A DNA stretch of 64,000 nt from the NCBI GenBank assembly GCA_025603075.1, contig MU626265.1, positions 124,001 to 188,000 of the forward strand, read 5' to 3'. How positions within the stretch are numbered: position 1 is the first letter of the stretch; each line of letters begins with the position of its first letter. A program made the position numbers and the translations under genes. This document shows, one piece after another, positions 31,219 through 42,981 of the stretch. The stretch comes from Neoconidiobolus thromboides FSU 785. Its lineage: Eukaryota > Entomophthoromycota > Entomophthoromycetes > Entomophthorales > Neoconidiobolaceae. The notes beneath the pieces were generated by a model, which was given only the letters and a program-made list of their open reading frames with translations, was not told the origin of the DNA and did no database searches.

Positions 31219-31303
31219 TGAAGTTGTATTTTTCTGGTTTTATTTTGCTCATTCAACTATTTAGTAGAAAAATTATTAGTGAAATTCTTCAACGAAAAAA
31301 AGC
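31219..31303 (-). mobile_element. TGGGG-MITE, degenerate copy
   Basis: It retains GAAAAATTATTAGTGAAATTC and a TGAAGTTGT start. The right end has been lost where the next MITE begins. Confidence 0.6.
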
Positions 31304-31306
31304 ATA

Positions 31307-31404
31307 TGGGAATGTATTTTTATGTTTAAGAATTTTACTAGTAATTTTTCCACTTTAAATAGTGTTTAAAAAATAGAAAAAGTGAAGCCAAGAAAACATC
31401 CTCA
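31307..31404 (+). mobile_element. TGGGG-MITE abutting a degenerate copy
   Basis: 98 bp, TGGGAATGT to ACATCCTCA, TA on the left and TG on the right. It starts at the broken end of the preceding copy, in opposite orientation, so it may have inserted into it. Confidence 0.8.
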
Positions 31405-31580
31405 TGTACAAATTATATTTATAATGATATTGTAGTTAACATGATTTGACTTATACTGATAGATAGTAGAAAATTTTGCGTTAACCTATTCTAAATACCC
31501 TTTAATTTTCTTCTAAAGGGATACTAACAAACTATCATAAGTTATATACGTTTTACTTAGCTATTTAGATTATGAATATA

Positions 31581-31682
31581 TGGGGATGATTTTTTTAGTT
31601 TCATTGCTTTTTCCATTTTTTTAAAGCCCTATTTGAGCGGAAAAATTCTTCGTAAATTCTTAAACATAAAAATACATCCTCA
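31581..31682 (-). mobile_element. TGGGG-MITE copy
   Basis: 102 bp, TGGGGATGA to ACATCCTCA, TA flanks. The core reads AAGCCCTATTTGAGCGG. Confidence 0.85.
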
Positions 31683-31841
31683 TATCTTTTATAAATTATC
31701 ATTGTACCATTTTAATTACTATATAAAAATTTATATTATCAAAACAACAACCGTGCAAACATATTAATGAACTACTACAGTGAAGAGTATAAATAGTAAA
31801 GTAAAATTATATCGATAGAATTTTGAAAAAAAGGATATATA

Positions 31842-31940
31842 TGAGGATTTTTTTTTACTTCATTACTTTTTCCATCTTTTAAACGCTATTTGAGTGGAAA
31901 AATTGTTAGTAAAATTCTTAAATACAAAAATACATTTCCA
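31842..31940 (-). mobile_element. TGGGG-MITE copy
   Basis: 99 bp, TGAGGATTT to ACATTTCCA, TA flanks. Confidence 0.82.
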
Positions 31941-32328
31941 TATTAATAATATAGTATGTTTCTTATCCAGGAGTATAGGAAGCTATTTATGCTTTACAAC
32001 CGTTTATAAGTTTGTAGAAAGATTCTTAAAGACAATTGGGATAGAAAGTAGAGTATCATCATATTTTGTATCATTTATACTGTCCAATATGCTTTTGAAA
32101 CAAGTTCATTAGTTATATAACTTACAGAAATAATAAAGAACAGATTTTTATAACTGCATATTTAACTTTGACATTAATTCTAGGATATACTCTTTATGAT
32201 TTACAATTGATAATACTAGAATAAGTGATAACAGGAATTGATAGGACTAATAATTCTTAAACCAAAGTAATCTGGTAGCGATTAGTAGAGACAACCACCA
32301 AAAAAAAATTTAGATTAAATTTAATATA

Positions 32329-32429
32329 TGGGGATGTATTTTTTTGTTCAAGGATTTTACTAACAATCTTTCTACTCAAATAGTGCTTAAAAGGTGGAAA
32401 AAATAATGAAACCAAAAAAACCATCCCCA
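32329..32429 (+). mobile_element. TGGGG-MITE copy, left half of an inverted pair
   Basis: 101 bp, TGGGGATGT to CCATCCCCA, TA flanks. Another copy in the opposite orientation starts 18 bp to the right. Confidence 0.88.
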
Positions 32430-32447
32430 TATATTTTTTATATAATA

Positions 32448-32545
32448 TGGGAGTGTTTTTGACTTCATTATTCTTTCCATTTTTTAAGCGCTATTTAAGC
32501 CGAAAACTTGTTAGTAAAATTCTTAAGCACAAAAATACACCCTCA
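32448..32545 (-). mobile_element. TGGGG-MITE copy, right half of an inverted pair
   Basis: 98 bp, TGGGAGTGT to ACACCCTCA, TA flanks. With the preceding copy it forms a ~200-bp near-palindrome. Confidence 0.85.
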
Positions 32546-32979
32546 TATATTGATTTTATTTTTATATCAATAAATATACCTTGAGATACAGCAATGTCAA
32601 ATGGTAAATTGGGCCTTTATATGAAACTATACTAAAAGTATGCTTATAAGAAAAGTTAAATATAAAACAAACAATCTATTTTAATTCATAACTATCCTTA
32701 CTTATAATAACTTGATTTTAATTATTTAGTTTAAAAATTTTATATTATAATTCTATTTTTGTCTTTCAAATAGAAAAAATAGTATAAAGATATTAAGATC
32801 ATAATAAATCGACATATACGATATTGATAAAGAAATTACATCTGAAATAGTCACCAGTATGATTTATTCAAAATGATCTTATAATGATCAATCTATCACC
32901 TTTAATTTAAATACCTACTTAGGCTTTAATTAATCTTCTTTTTGCTTATTTAAATAAAAAGCTACAAAATTTATATAAA

Positions 32980-33085
32980 TGGGAATGTATTATTTTTTTG
33001 TTTAATAATTTTATTAACAATTTTTCCACTTAAATAGCGTTTAAAAGATAGAAAAAATAATGAAGCCAAAAAAAACATCCCCCCA
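32980..33085 (+). mobile_element. TGGGG-MITE copy
   Basis: 106 bp, TGGGAATGT to ACATCCCCCCA. The 5' T-run carries a small duplication and the 3' C-run is expanded. Confidence 0.8.
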
Positions 33086-33424
33086 TTTGTATATTGAAAA
33101 AATTGAATTTCAATTTGAAGTATTATTTACCAATTATTAAAAATTGTATATAATATCAATTTTATTTGATAAATTTATTTACAACACGGTTTTTTTCAAT
33201 TTTAGTCATTTAAAAATATTCAACAATAAGGTCAGAAATCAATTAAATTAATCTAAAGTTAAACTTAAATTGAGAGAACAAAGTATAAGAAGGCTAAAAT
33301 TGCAACCTTTTTATTCAGTATACTAACTCAATTCTTTTAGCTTAATACTAACATTTTTTTAGGTTGAACTAGTCAGACAGCTTCTGGTGTTTAGTAGCTA
33401 GAGCTACTAGGAATTTTAGAATAA

Positions 33425-33718
33425 ATGTACGTTTTATTTGCTTTAAATACTATACTATTTTGCTATTATGCTACCAAAGATTTTATAATAATGTACATTT
33501 TTTTAAATTTAATTCAATACAATAGCCATCTTTTTATTATTGCTCCTGATGGCTATCGTAAAAGCAGTGACTTTGAAGCTGGCATGCTTGTAGCTGATCT
33601 CCAACAAATTAAGGAACTAAATATAGACCATGTAAATATGCTATTGTCTATATAGCTGATGCATATCCCGCGAAATTGGGAGTATGGTCACGGTTTCATT
33701 TGGATTTGGCCTTATGAA
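33425..33718 (+). pseudogene. Frame-shifted remnant of an unknown gene
   Basis: One frame encodes APDGYRKSSDFEAGMLVADL and ends near 33655. The next frame then continues with AIVYIADAYPAKLGVWSRFH before a stop. Both parts look coding and join across a single frameshift near 33640. Hydrophobic residues precede them. I do not recognise a family. No splice pair restores the frame, so it is probably a dead gene. Confidence 0.35.
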
Positions 33719-33823
33719 TAGTGTGATCATATCCCCTTTTTTGTGTTAGGGCTATTGATGTATGTATTGATTTATAGTAAAATTTTAAAGGATCAAACTG
33801 TTTTCAATTATTATTATTCTATT

Positions 33824-33922
33824 TGGGGATGTATTTTTCTGTTTAAGAATTTTACTAATAATTTTTCTACTCAAATAGTGCTTAAAAATAGAAAAAGTGA
33901 TGAAGCCAAAAAAACATCCCCA
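33824..33922 (+). mobile_element. TGGGG-MITE copy with TT flanks
   Basis: 99 bp, TGGGGATGT to ACATCCCCA, TT on both sides. It is nearly consensus throughout. Confidence 0.88.
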
Positions 33923-35428
33923 TTTGTTAATAGTTTTAAATATGTTTTATTAATGTATATTTTAATCAACTTAGGTTTATTTATTAAAACAATATTGAAT
34001 AGTAGAATAATAGATGATTAACGTATAGCGGTAATTGTAATATCTTTGAAGTTTTGCTACCAATTTAAAGATTAATAATAGGTATCAATTGTCAACCTTT
34101 TAGATGGTTCAATTAAACAACAAATAGGAATTGAGACAAATTGACATAAAGCATTATTTTTTAATTCGCCTTACAATACTATTACCAGCTTCATCGTCGT
34201 CAAATACATCTTGAGATGCAGTAATCTCGAAATTTAAAGTTTTTTCTTTTTATAAATATAACAAAAGTACAAACAGTTAAATTGAATCTGTAGCGAATAT
34301 TAGCTGTAAGGTTTTCCTTACCAATGTTGACATATGAGTAGCTAAAAAGTTAAGTGAAACGCTTTAAACATTGTTATTTGAAATGGAATATCAGATCATT
34401 AGCGATAATAATTTTTCTAATAAAACAAAGTGATTGTCAATAGGCTTTTACAGATATCTATGTTTTTAACAATAATCAAATTATTTTATTTTGACAAGGA
34501 TTGCTACTTAATTTTAGTTGAAGTAGTAGTTCATAATTGATATTTAACTTAGAGGAATAAGTAAAATTTATAGAGTAAAAAAATAAGAATACAAAAGAGA
34601 TGTTATATTAAGAAAATATAACAATAAAAATAGTAAACTAAGCCTTTGAAATTTTATTTCGTTTAATCATCTACATTTTGTAATAGCAGAGGGGCAGCTT
34701 TGGTTTTGTGAATCATCTAAATTTAGTTTCGTTATTTATTTGTAACTTTTCATATCCTTTTCAACTGGTTCTTTTGTAAATCAATCATTGTGCCTGATCA
34801 ATAAAATAAATCACCATATTTGTTTATTAGCTAATATAAACTTTACTTATTCACATCACCAGATGATAAATTGTAGCTATATTTTTACTTTCTAGCTGAA
34901 TAAAATTAGTATAATGATAGCTGTTGTTGCTTTGTCTAGATTTTATTAACTCAATATAATAATCCATTACCATCAAAAATATACAATTTCTTTGTTGTAG
35001 TTTTGAAGCATCGAAAATACTGGCTGTTACCCAGCTATTTAATCAAATAAGCAGGAGATCTCACTTGCTTTCACAATGGCATGGATAAAATCCTTGATTT
35101 TTAACTTAACATTAATAAAACAATTAGTAGCATGTAATCATAAATAATTAACAACAATAAATTCATTTAAGTGACTTTTTATATTTTATATAACTATTGT
35201 GGTATAATATTTTATTTGTGTTAATTTTTATTAATTCCAAACTCATCCTGTTTTAAAAACTATAAAAAAGCTCAACTCTTTATATTGTTAAATATTAGAC
35301 GTACATTTAAATTTAACAAACTTCAAAGAGATAAAATAAAGTGAAATAAAAAATGAATTCTGAAATCCTAAAAGTAGATTAAAATATTTAAATTTACTCA
35401 TCATAGTCTTTATTTAGCTACTCTATAA

Positions 35429-36199
35429 TCACTCTTGACTAGGTTTTACTTCTATCTCAGTAACTGCTTCTTCAAGAGTTTCTGTATTGGCAGAGTTTTC
35501 AGTACCCTCATTGCTTTTATCGTCAACTTCATTTAAGCCCTCCTTTTTAATAGCAACATTTCCGCTGTTATCCAATTCTACTTTAGGCTTTGAATCTATA
35601 TTATCTAAAATCTCAACTTTAGTTTGCTTATCGTCTTTATTATTGATCATTTGCATAGTGTTTGAAGTTATCTCAGCTTGATTTTCCCTATTAAAAATAT
35701 GGTGAGCAGCCTCATTTACTTTGGAGATAGATACGCCAAGTCTCTTTTTGATTCTATTGATAAATCCAGTTACAATATTATTAGATAAATCGTAAATCTC
35801 ATTAGTTAAATCTAAAATAACTTGTTCGTTTTCAACTAGAAATGGATGAAATACATTGTCATAAATATTTAAGTGACCATTTAACTTTGGGTAAGTGATG
35901 TAAAATAGTGAAATGTATTTTATCTCATAGTAGTAAAATATCCTAAAGATTAATATCAATAATAAACATAAAATAATAAGGTCGTATTACCAACTGAAAA
36001 AAATATCAATGAATTGTTCAAGCGTTAGATAGGCGATTAAACAAAACCAAAATTTTGAGATTGATGCTAACTCTTTCTCATTTTTAATAGCTTTATAAGT
36101 TTTAAAACTTGGGATTAAAAAACAGTATATGATTCTATTAAATAATGAGTTGATTTTTATATTGAAATGACAATTTTACTTATAAATATCTACAATCAT
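35429..36199 (-). CDS. TB2/DP1/HVA22 family protein, second paralogue
   Basis: Three minus-strand exons (36180-36199, 35991-36134, 35429-35942) with 45- and 48-nt introns join to 225 aa. The TB2/DP1 pattern is clear: IPSFKTYKAIKNEK, a hydrophobic hairpin ending FIDIFFSW, then YYYEIKYISLFYITYP and IYDNVFHPFL. The C-terminal half is hydrophilic and acidic (Glu/Asp/Asn-rich), likely disordered and cytosolic. Like the paralogue at 2.0-3.0 kb, its second intron splits the Trp codon before the second hairpin, and its first exon codes for about seven residues. It is predicted to be an ER tubule-shaping protein. Sequence identity between the two is modest, so the duplication is old. Confidence 0.82.
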
Positions 36200-36685
36200 T
36201 ATTTTGACTAAAGAAAAGAAATTTATTTATAAAACTATTCTTTGATTTAAATAGTTCAATCTTATCTACAAATAAGAATTTACTCAAGATTAATTTATAA
36301 TATTGATGTAAATTTATTATTTTGATTAAAGCTATTTAGTAAAAACAAAGATAAAAGCTTATAAGTTTAAAATTTTATCTATATTTTAGTAAATAATGAA
36401 TTAAATTGACTCGCAATTAAATTATTATCACTAAAAGAAATTAGAGCTATATGAGGCTAGCAAATACCTAAGAAGTATCAACAACTAATATCAACTTTAT
36501 ATTAAGATAAAATTTAATCATTATTTTTATATTATCTTAGTTGATTACTAATATTTCTATATCGTGTTATACTCATCTTTTATTCAAATTGTTCAATAAT
36601 AATTGAACTATTATTTTTCTAGTGAATTTGAAACAAATTTAAGCCATAGCAAAATTTTTTTAGAAAACTACTTTTTATTCTAACA
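36200..36685. other. Divergent intergenic region
   Basis: About 490 bp between two genes transcribed away from each other (TB2/DP1 paralogue and GPN2). It must carry both promoters; no specific site is recognised. Confidence 0.5.
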
Positions 36686-37848
36686 ATGCCATTTGGACAA
36701 GTAAAACATAAAGAATAAGGATAAAGCAAGGATTAAAATAAGTAAGGTAGTAATAGGACCACCAGGATCAGGCAAAACAAGTTATTGTTATGGAGCAGAA
36801 CAATTTTTCTCGGGTTTAAAAAGGTAGTTACTACTTATTATCAGTTTCATTTAAACTTTATTCTTAGAAAAACGATTATTATCAATTTAGATCCAGCTAA
36901 TGAAAATATTCCTTATACACCCGCCATTGATATTAATGACTTAATTACAGTACAAGATGTTATGGATGAATTTCAATTGGGACCTAATGGGGGTATGGTT
37001 TATTGTATGGAGTATTTGGAGAAAAATATAGACTGGTTAATAAATAAACTTACGAAATTTGAAGGTAAATAAACAAATGGAAATTTAAACAATGTTAACT
37101 TTATTTAGATTCTTATTTTATATTTGATTTTCCTGGACAAGTTGAACTGTATACTCATAATTATTCGGTAAAGAACATATTAGATAAATTACAAAAACTG
37201 GACTTTAGAGTAATTTAAAACGTCAATATTTTAAGATCCTATTTACAATTTTTAGTTGACTGCTGTACATCTAGTAGATGCCCATTACTGTACTGATCCA
37301 GTGAAGTATATATCAGTTTTACTAGTATCACTGAAGACAATGTTGCTGTTAGAGTTGCCTCATGTCAATGTACTTTCAAAGTTAGATCTAATTCAAAGTT
37401 ACGGAAAATTAGGTAATATCAATCAAAGCCAAATATCAAATTAAAACAATTTAAAAATAATAGCCTTTAGGTTAGAATTTTATACAGAAGTTATGGATTT
37501 AAGCTATCTTTTAGAACAGCTTAACGAAGAGCAGATGGGAACGAAATACCACAAGCTAACAGAAGCGCTTTCCTCTTTAGTTGAAGAGTTCGGGCTAGTC
37601 CATTTCCACCCCTTAATGGTCGAAGTTGGTTTTTTTCACTATATATTATATTATTAACTCATTTATTTAAGGATAAAAAATCCATGATTTCATTGATGAA
37701 AGCCATCGATAAAGCGAACGGCTATGTTTTTGGAGGCTTGGATGAGGACAACACTTCTTTGTTATTATCGAATATTAAGGTGCTTGATAACACTGAGTTA
37801 ATAAGCGATATGGAACAGATTTATATAAAAGAAAGAGAAGAGTTATAA
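36686..37848 (+). CDS. GPN2: GPN-loop GTPase 2
   Basis: Seven exons (36686-36700, 36747-36823, 36868-37064, 37109-37209, 37256-37412, 37464-37624, 37672-37848) join to 294 aa. The P-loop [10 protein letters not shown] is at residues 9-18. NLDPANE follows, and the diagnostic Gly-Pro-Asn motif is in [26 protein letters not shown] is the Walker B/switch region, and SKLDL the base-recognition motif. GPN proteins act in the cytosol in assembly and nuclear import of RNA polymerase II. The [16 protein letters not shown] context and C-terminal ANGYVFGGL favour GPN2 over GPN1 and GPN3. The 3' splice site of intron 5 was chosen because it gives the conserved GKLAF reading. Intron 6 has a weak GTTGGT donor. 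Confidence 0.92.
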
Positions 37849-37962
37849 ATAACTTTTGCAAAATAAATTAATAAACGAGACGCTACACAAACTATGACTA
37901 TTAATTTACAATAATCACATAATTAAGATCATTTATTTATATAAGGCGATATAAGAATTAAC

Positions 37963-38895
37963 TCAAAGCAAGCTAGTTTTTCTTTTACTTAAAATAGAAA
38001 ATGAAAATCTACGAATTCTTAATGGGGTTGTAGGAGGCACTAGAAAATCCCAGGACTTTTTAGACCTTAACATAAAGGCATCTTCATCCATTTCTTTCCC
38101 TTTAGAAGCAGTATCTATTAATATATTAATTAAGGCAAGGTCTTTATGTAACTCATCGTCTATATCTTTAAATTGATTTAGAGTATTAACAAGCTTTGAA
38201 TGATACTCTTCCAACTGTGTGTACCTTAAACTTTCCTGAAAAAAATTAGAGCATATATAAGTATATATGCATATAACTACCTTATCTACTTCTTGGAATT
38301 GAAGCTTAATTAGAGTTCTTATGACATAAATGACTCTAAAATTAATCAGTATATAAATGGATATTCTTATATGTGCACTAGAGTCAAATAAATAGATGAT
38401 ATCGAATAGCAGGCATATAGAAATAAGGAAAATATCTAAAACATTGAATAAAGAACTAAAGTAACTCTTAAAGCCAAGGTAATAACCTCGCAATATGGCT
38501 TCACATAGAAATAAGATAAAAATAACAATATTCGTGTATAAGGAAGCTTTTAATAATGAAACATTAAACGGGTTGTTTGGTACTTAAAAAAAGTATTAGC
38601 TTTATAAAATATAATGAAAATAAAGAACAGTACCTATAAATAAATCGGATATGGATAAAAATAAGTTCATAAAAGCTAAAATAGTGACTGTATACAAAAA
38701 AGATTTTTCAAAAATTATAGTCGCAACTTTCCTTTTAAAATATATAGAATAAGGTTCATTATCAGCTCTGTTATAGGTTTCTTCATTAGTTATATTGTAC
38801 TCTGCATCTAAAGCTTGTAGTTCTTGAACTACGCTCCGAAGGATCATAGCTTTTTCTACCACTAAGCCTTCATGTTCAAAATATTTTTCATCCAT
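37963..38895 (-). CDS. Voltage-sensor-like four-helix membrane protein
   Basis: Three minus-strand exons (38634-38895, 38281-38582, 37963-38235) join to 278 aa. After a soluble N-terminus (~70 residues) come four hydrophobic helices. S1 contains TVTILAFMNLFLSISDLF. S2 contains FLCEAILR with an acidic residue, and S3 contains NVLDIFLISICLLFDII with the typical N..D pair. S4 is INFRVIYVIRTLIKL with three spaced basic residues. The rest (~110 residues) is hydrophilic with a predicted coiled coil and a basic C-terminus. No pore helix or S5/S6 follows. This resembles the ion-transport voltage-sensor fold, as in Hv1 or voltage-sensing phosphatases, but no phosphatase domain exists and the S4 spacing is not that of Hv1. 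Function is unknown; a degenerate cation channel is an alternative. Confidence 0.72.
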
Positions 38896-40330
38896 CCTTT
38901 TAAAAAGTAAACTTTTGTTAAATTTATTTTTTAAATACTATTCACTAATTTTAGTTGATCGTATATCTCCATTTATTTACGTTAAATTTTTGTCTAAAAT
39001 TTAAATGAAGTTGAATTTGATAATCAAAATTTAATTTAACTTAAATTAAGTTTTCAACCATTCTAGATTTCTAATAAATAAAATAGTAAAAAGAAATTAC
39101 TGTTAAATGTTGCGCTAACAACCATTATTTTTACAAATAATTTTATTCCTTTTTATTCTTATTTATAAAGTAGACACTCATTTTTTGAGTTATGTTAAAT
39201 AAGTATGACATTCTAATGATTAAAATTAAAATATTTAAAGAATACAGTTAAGAATTATAAAATTTGGTTAATTTTGTCTTAAAGATGTTATTGATTTTGA
39301 TATTTGTTTTAAACAGGATAGATGCATCAAGGCCTTTTATAACTAAACAAATTAGGCCTTTTAATTATATTGTATAAAAACATCTAAATAATACAAGCAA
39401 AATGCTTGTAATTTTATATGCTAATATTGTAAACAGTTACATTAAAAACTTCATTTAAAATAATTTGTTTTTAAAGCAGATGATTTTTTTATTAGATTGT
39501 TAATAAACCACTGTTATTAATAATCGAATAGTTAAAAAAGTATAGTTGCATCTCTTTATAATATCTTATAATAACCTCAATAATTACAATAATAAGTCAC
39601 AAATCCAATTTAAAATCGGAACAGTATTGAGAAAAGTTTAAAACTTGTTTTTACTGGTAGGATAATATTAAGCCAATCAAAAGTGTGAACACAGGAAAGT
39701 GATGCAATAAATAGATAATTCATACTTTTGATTAGCTATTAATATTAAATATGATCTAATAATATCCATTTATAATTATTTAAGCCCAAAAAGAAGCAAA
39801 GTATTTTTCGATAATAAATTACCGAGCCAGTAAAATCGTTCTATCTATCTCATTAATTGCTTAAACAGCTCCACTCAAATATGTGCTTAAAGCCAATAAA
39901 GAATCACTATAGCATCTTCTTCACAAACGATTGGTTTAAATTTTTATTTTGATCTTGAGGGGGAAACTATGGGCTTAAAAAAACAAACCAACTAAACAGC
40001 CAAGTTAACGGGTAAATCAAATTAATACCAATTGTTCATAACCCACTTTAAATATTAATTTCTTTTTAACTAAGAATTTGAGGATTGTGGCTTTGAATTG
40101 AATTTCTATAACTCTATCTCAACTTCCTTTAAAACTATAAACTAGTGTCTATCCAAAGTACATTAAGCTTCCTATATTTAATAAGACTATACTCTCTGTA
40201 GGTATTCTCTTTTATTTTCTCTGTTCTTATTCTTAATTTAGAGTATTTTTCCTTTAACATCAACTTATTAAATCCCAAACTCATTATCTCACTCATAGAA
40301 ATATCATTAATATTTACATAATTCATAAAA
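38896..40330. other. Intergenic region, nothing recognised
   Basis: About 1.4 kb, AT-rich, without MITE or LTR-like copies. The divergent promoters of the voltage-sensor gene and CDC42 lie at its ends. The 63-codon open frame at 40.1-40.3 kb is not convincing. Confidence 0.5.
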
Positions 40331-41063
40331 ATGCAGACAATTAAATGTGTAGTAGTAGGTGATGGTGCCGTCGGAAAGGTATTTTAATTATTTAAAATTA
40401 TGTCAGCTTGAATTAATTTAATTTAATTTAATTTAGACTTGTCTTCTTATTTCATACACTACTAACAAATTCCCCTCGGAGTATGTTCCAACCGTAAGTG
40501 ACTCTAGATATTTATAAATTTATGTTCAAGCTTTATTAGGTATTTGACAATTATGCCGTTACTGTTATGATAGGTGAAGAACCTTATACTCTTGGTCTTT
40601 TTGATACAGCAGGTAAATAACTATCACATTAGTAAAATCTCATTTATTTATTATTTTAGGTCAGGAGGATTACGATCGTTTAAGACCTCTTTCATACCCT
40701 CAAACTGACGTATTTTTGGTTTGCTTTTCAGTAACATCCCCAGCTTCATTTGAAAACGTTAAAGAGAAATGGTTCCCAGAAGTACACCATCATTGTCCAG
40801 GAGTTCCATGTTTAATTGTTGGTACTCAAATGGATCTTCGTGATGATCCAGCAGTTATTGAAAAGCTTGCACGTCAACGCCAAAAGCCAATTTCCACAGA
40901 TCAAGGTGAACGTTTAGCTCGTGAGCTCAAAGCAGTAAAATATGTAGAATGTTCAGCACTTACTCAATCTGGACTTAAGAATGTATTTGATGAAGCTATC
41001 GTAGCAGCTTTAGAACCACCAGTTACTCGAGGAAGTAAAAAAGGAGGCTGTACTCTTTTATAA
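40331..41063 (+). CDS. CDC42: Rho-family GTPase Cdc42
   Basis: Four exons (40331-40378, 40437-40493, 40540-40612, 40660-41063) give 193 aa. The P-loop GDGAVGKT spans intron 1. The effector region [13 protein letters not shown] spans intron 2, and switch [15 protein letters not shown] spans intron 3. Base recognition is by GTQMDLRDD. The Rho insert follows. The C-terminus KKGGCTLL has a polybasic-like stretch and a CAAX box ending in Leu, predicted for geranylgeranylation and plasma-membrane targeting. Cdc42 controls polarity and hyphal growth through PAK kinases, formins and the exocyst. The TQMDLRDD and VHHHCPGVP stretches favour Cdc42 over Rac. It looks intact; all introns are short. Confidence 0.97.
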
Positions 41064-41890
41064 TTTGAGAGAATTAAACCATGGGAATTAGCATTCCATA
41101 AAGAACCCTATTCGATTTAACATCCATGAAAGCGCGTAAATTTTAATCCATTTTCCCCTTTTCTTTTATTCATAATAACATTGTTTAAACTACTCATAAA
41201 ATAGTTTCGGTAATTTTTTTATTTGGCTATCTTTAAGATTGAATTTAATTAGTATTATTATCATAGAATCTTTATATTCAACTGAAGTCTTTTTTGTTAG
41301 ATTAAATATGAATATATATTACATCTAGCTTATACTATTTATAATTGAATTTAATCTTTCTTATAAGACAATAGAATAATCGTTAGGACTACTTCAATCT
41401 TTATTCACATTAAAATATTAAGCCTTTTATCAACTGGTAAGCTTCAAGCTATATGCTAAATAACCAACACCTCAAATATCTTGTAAGTAGGACTGTTATA
41501 CTACAATATTGTGTATAGCTATATAAACTATATTATTGTACATTTTATGTATATAACTTAGCTTTAATAGATTTAAAAACAATCATAAGATAGCAATATA
41601 CTTAATATATTTATCATTTACTCTATTTTTGAAGTTAATAATAACTATTACTTGTCAAGATCATTTTCTAATATAAACTTAGGTTAATTCTTTTGTTTGT
41701 TATTTGAAATAATTATATATGCTAGATTGCTAAATAAGTCACAATGAGCATAAAAAATAAGTGAATTATAAAATTTAGCCAATTAAATAGCATAATTCAC
41801 TCACATAATAATAGTATAAATAAATTAGTTTATAAATTTAAGGAGTAATAGGTATAAATAACAATCTTAATTAATTTTGTGACTTTTAAG
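41064..41890. other. Intergenic region, nothing recognised
   Basis: About 830 bp between CDC42 and the ACMSD gene on the same strand. It holds the 3' region of one and the promoter of the other, with no repeat seen. Confidence 0.5.
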
Positions 41891-42981
41891 ATGTCAACTA
41901 CAAATAGCAACAAATTTTTAAAAATCGATATTCATACTCATATACTACCAAAACAATTACCAGACTTATCTCGTAAATATGGTTATGGTTCTTGGGTTTC
42001 TTTGGATCACTTTGAACCTGTAAGTAGTTTACAGCTATTAAATAATAATATATTAATCTGATTTAGGGTAAAGCAAACATGATGAAGGATGGAAAAAACT
42101 TCAGAACCATCGAATGTAACTGCTGGTCTTCATCTCAACGTATAAAAGAGTGCAATGATACTGGAGTAGATGTTCAGGTCATTTCTACTGTCCCAGTTAT
42201 GTTCAACTACTGGGCAAAACCTCAACACACTTTAGATCTTGCTAAATATTTAAATGATCATGTAGCTCAAACAGTAGCTGAGGATCCTTCTAGATTTATT
42301 GGCTTAGGCACTTTACCTATGCAAGCTCCGGATCTTGCCATTCAAGAGATGAAACGTTGTGTTAATGAGCTAGGATTACCTGGGGTACAGATAGGCTCTC
42401 ATATCAATGAATGGAATTTAGATGCACCAGAACTGGATCTCTTTTTTAAAGCAGCAGAAGAGCTTGGGTGTGTTATTTTTGTTCATCCTTGGGATATGGA
42501 AACAAAGGGGCGAATGGAAAAATATTGGTTTCCCTGGCTTATTGGTATGCCTTGTGAAACCACTATTGCCGTTTGCTCCTTAATCTTTGGAGGTGTTTTT
42601 GATCGCTATCCTAAACTTAAGGTTTGTTTTGCCCATGGAGGCGGATCGTTTTTGGCTACCTTAGGTAGAATCGATCATGGCTTCAATGTAAGACCAGATT
42701 TGTGTGCCACACACATTAAGAAACCACCTTCTAGCTATTTAAAACAAATCTTTGTTGATTCTTTAGTTCATGATTTAGATGCCTTAAAGTTTATGGTTGG
42801 TAAAGTAGGTGTAGATAATATTTTATTAGGTTCTGATTATCCATTTCCGCTCGGTGAACATCATCCTGGTAAACTCATTGAGGATGCTTCTGAATTTAGC
42901 GATGAGGATAAAGAAAAAATGTTATCTGGGAATGCATTGAAACTTTTCAACTTAAAACCTGAGAACTATTTGCGCAACTAA
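41891..42981 (+). CDS. ACMSD: 2-amino-3-carboxymuconate-6-semialdehyde decarboxylase (ACMSD)
   Basis: Two exons (41891-42019 and 42067-42981), 347 aa. It is a member of the amidohydrolase superfamily. ACMSD decarboxylates the kynurenine-pathway intermediate ACMS and diverts tryptophan carbon from NAD synthesis to oxidation. Metal ligands are visible: H15 and H17 in IDIHTH, His in VIFVHPWDM, His in CFAHGGGS, and Asp in LLGSDYPFPLG. The N-terminal KYGYGSWVSL and active-site HPWDMETKGRMEKYW blocks are typical of true ACMSD rather than related gamma-resorcylate decarboxylases. The first ATG with this context is at 41891. The enzyme is zinc-dependent and cytosolic. No other tryptophan-pathway gene is nearby. 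Confidence 0.92.

Larger units (their letters stand above)
30966..35428. other. Gene-poor MITE cluster
   Basis: About 4.5 kb with eight MITE copies and no intact gene. It contains frame remnants near 33.4-33.7 kb and 34.15-34.24 kb (see findings). Open frames at 31.9 and 33.7 kb are built partly from MITE sequence. 34.3-35.4 kb holds nothing recognised. Confidence 0.55.

Noticed and set aside
40135-40326. 63-codon open frame just upstream of CDC42 on the - strand
   Set aside because: It ends in the CDC42 leader and has no recognisable features.
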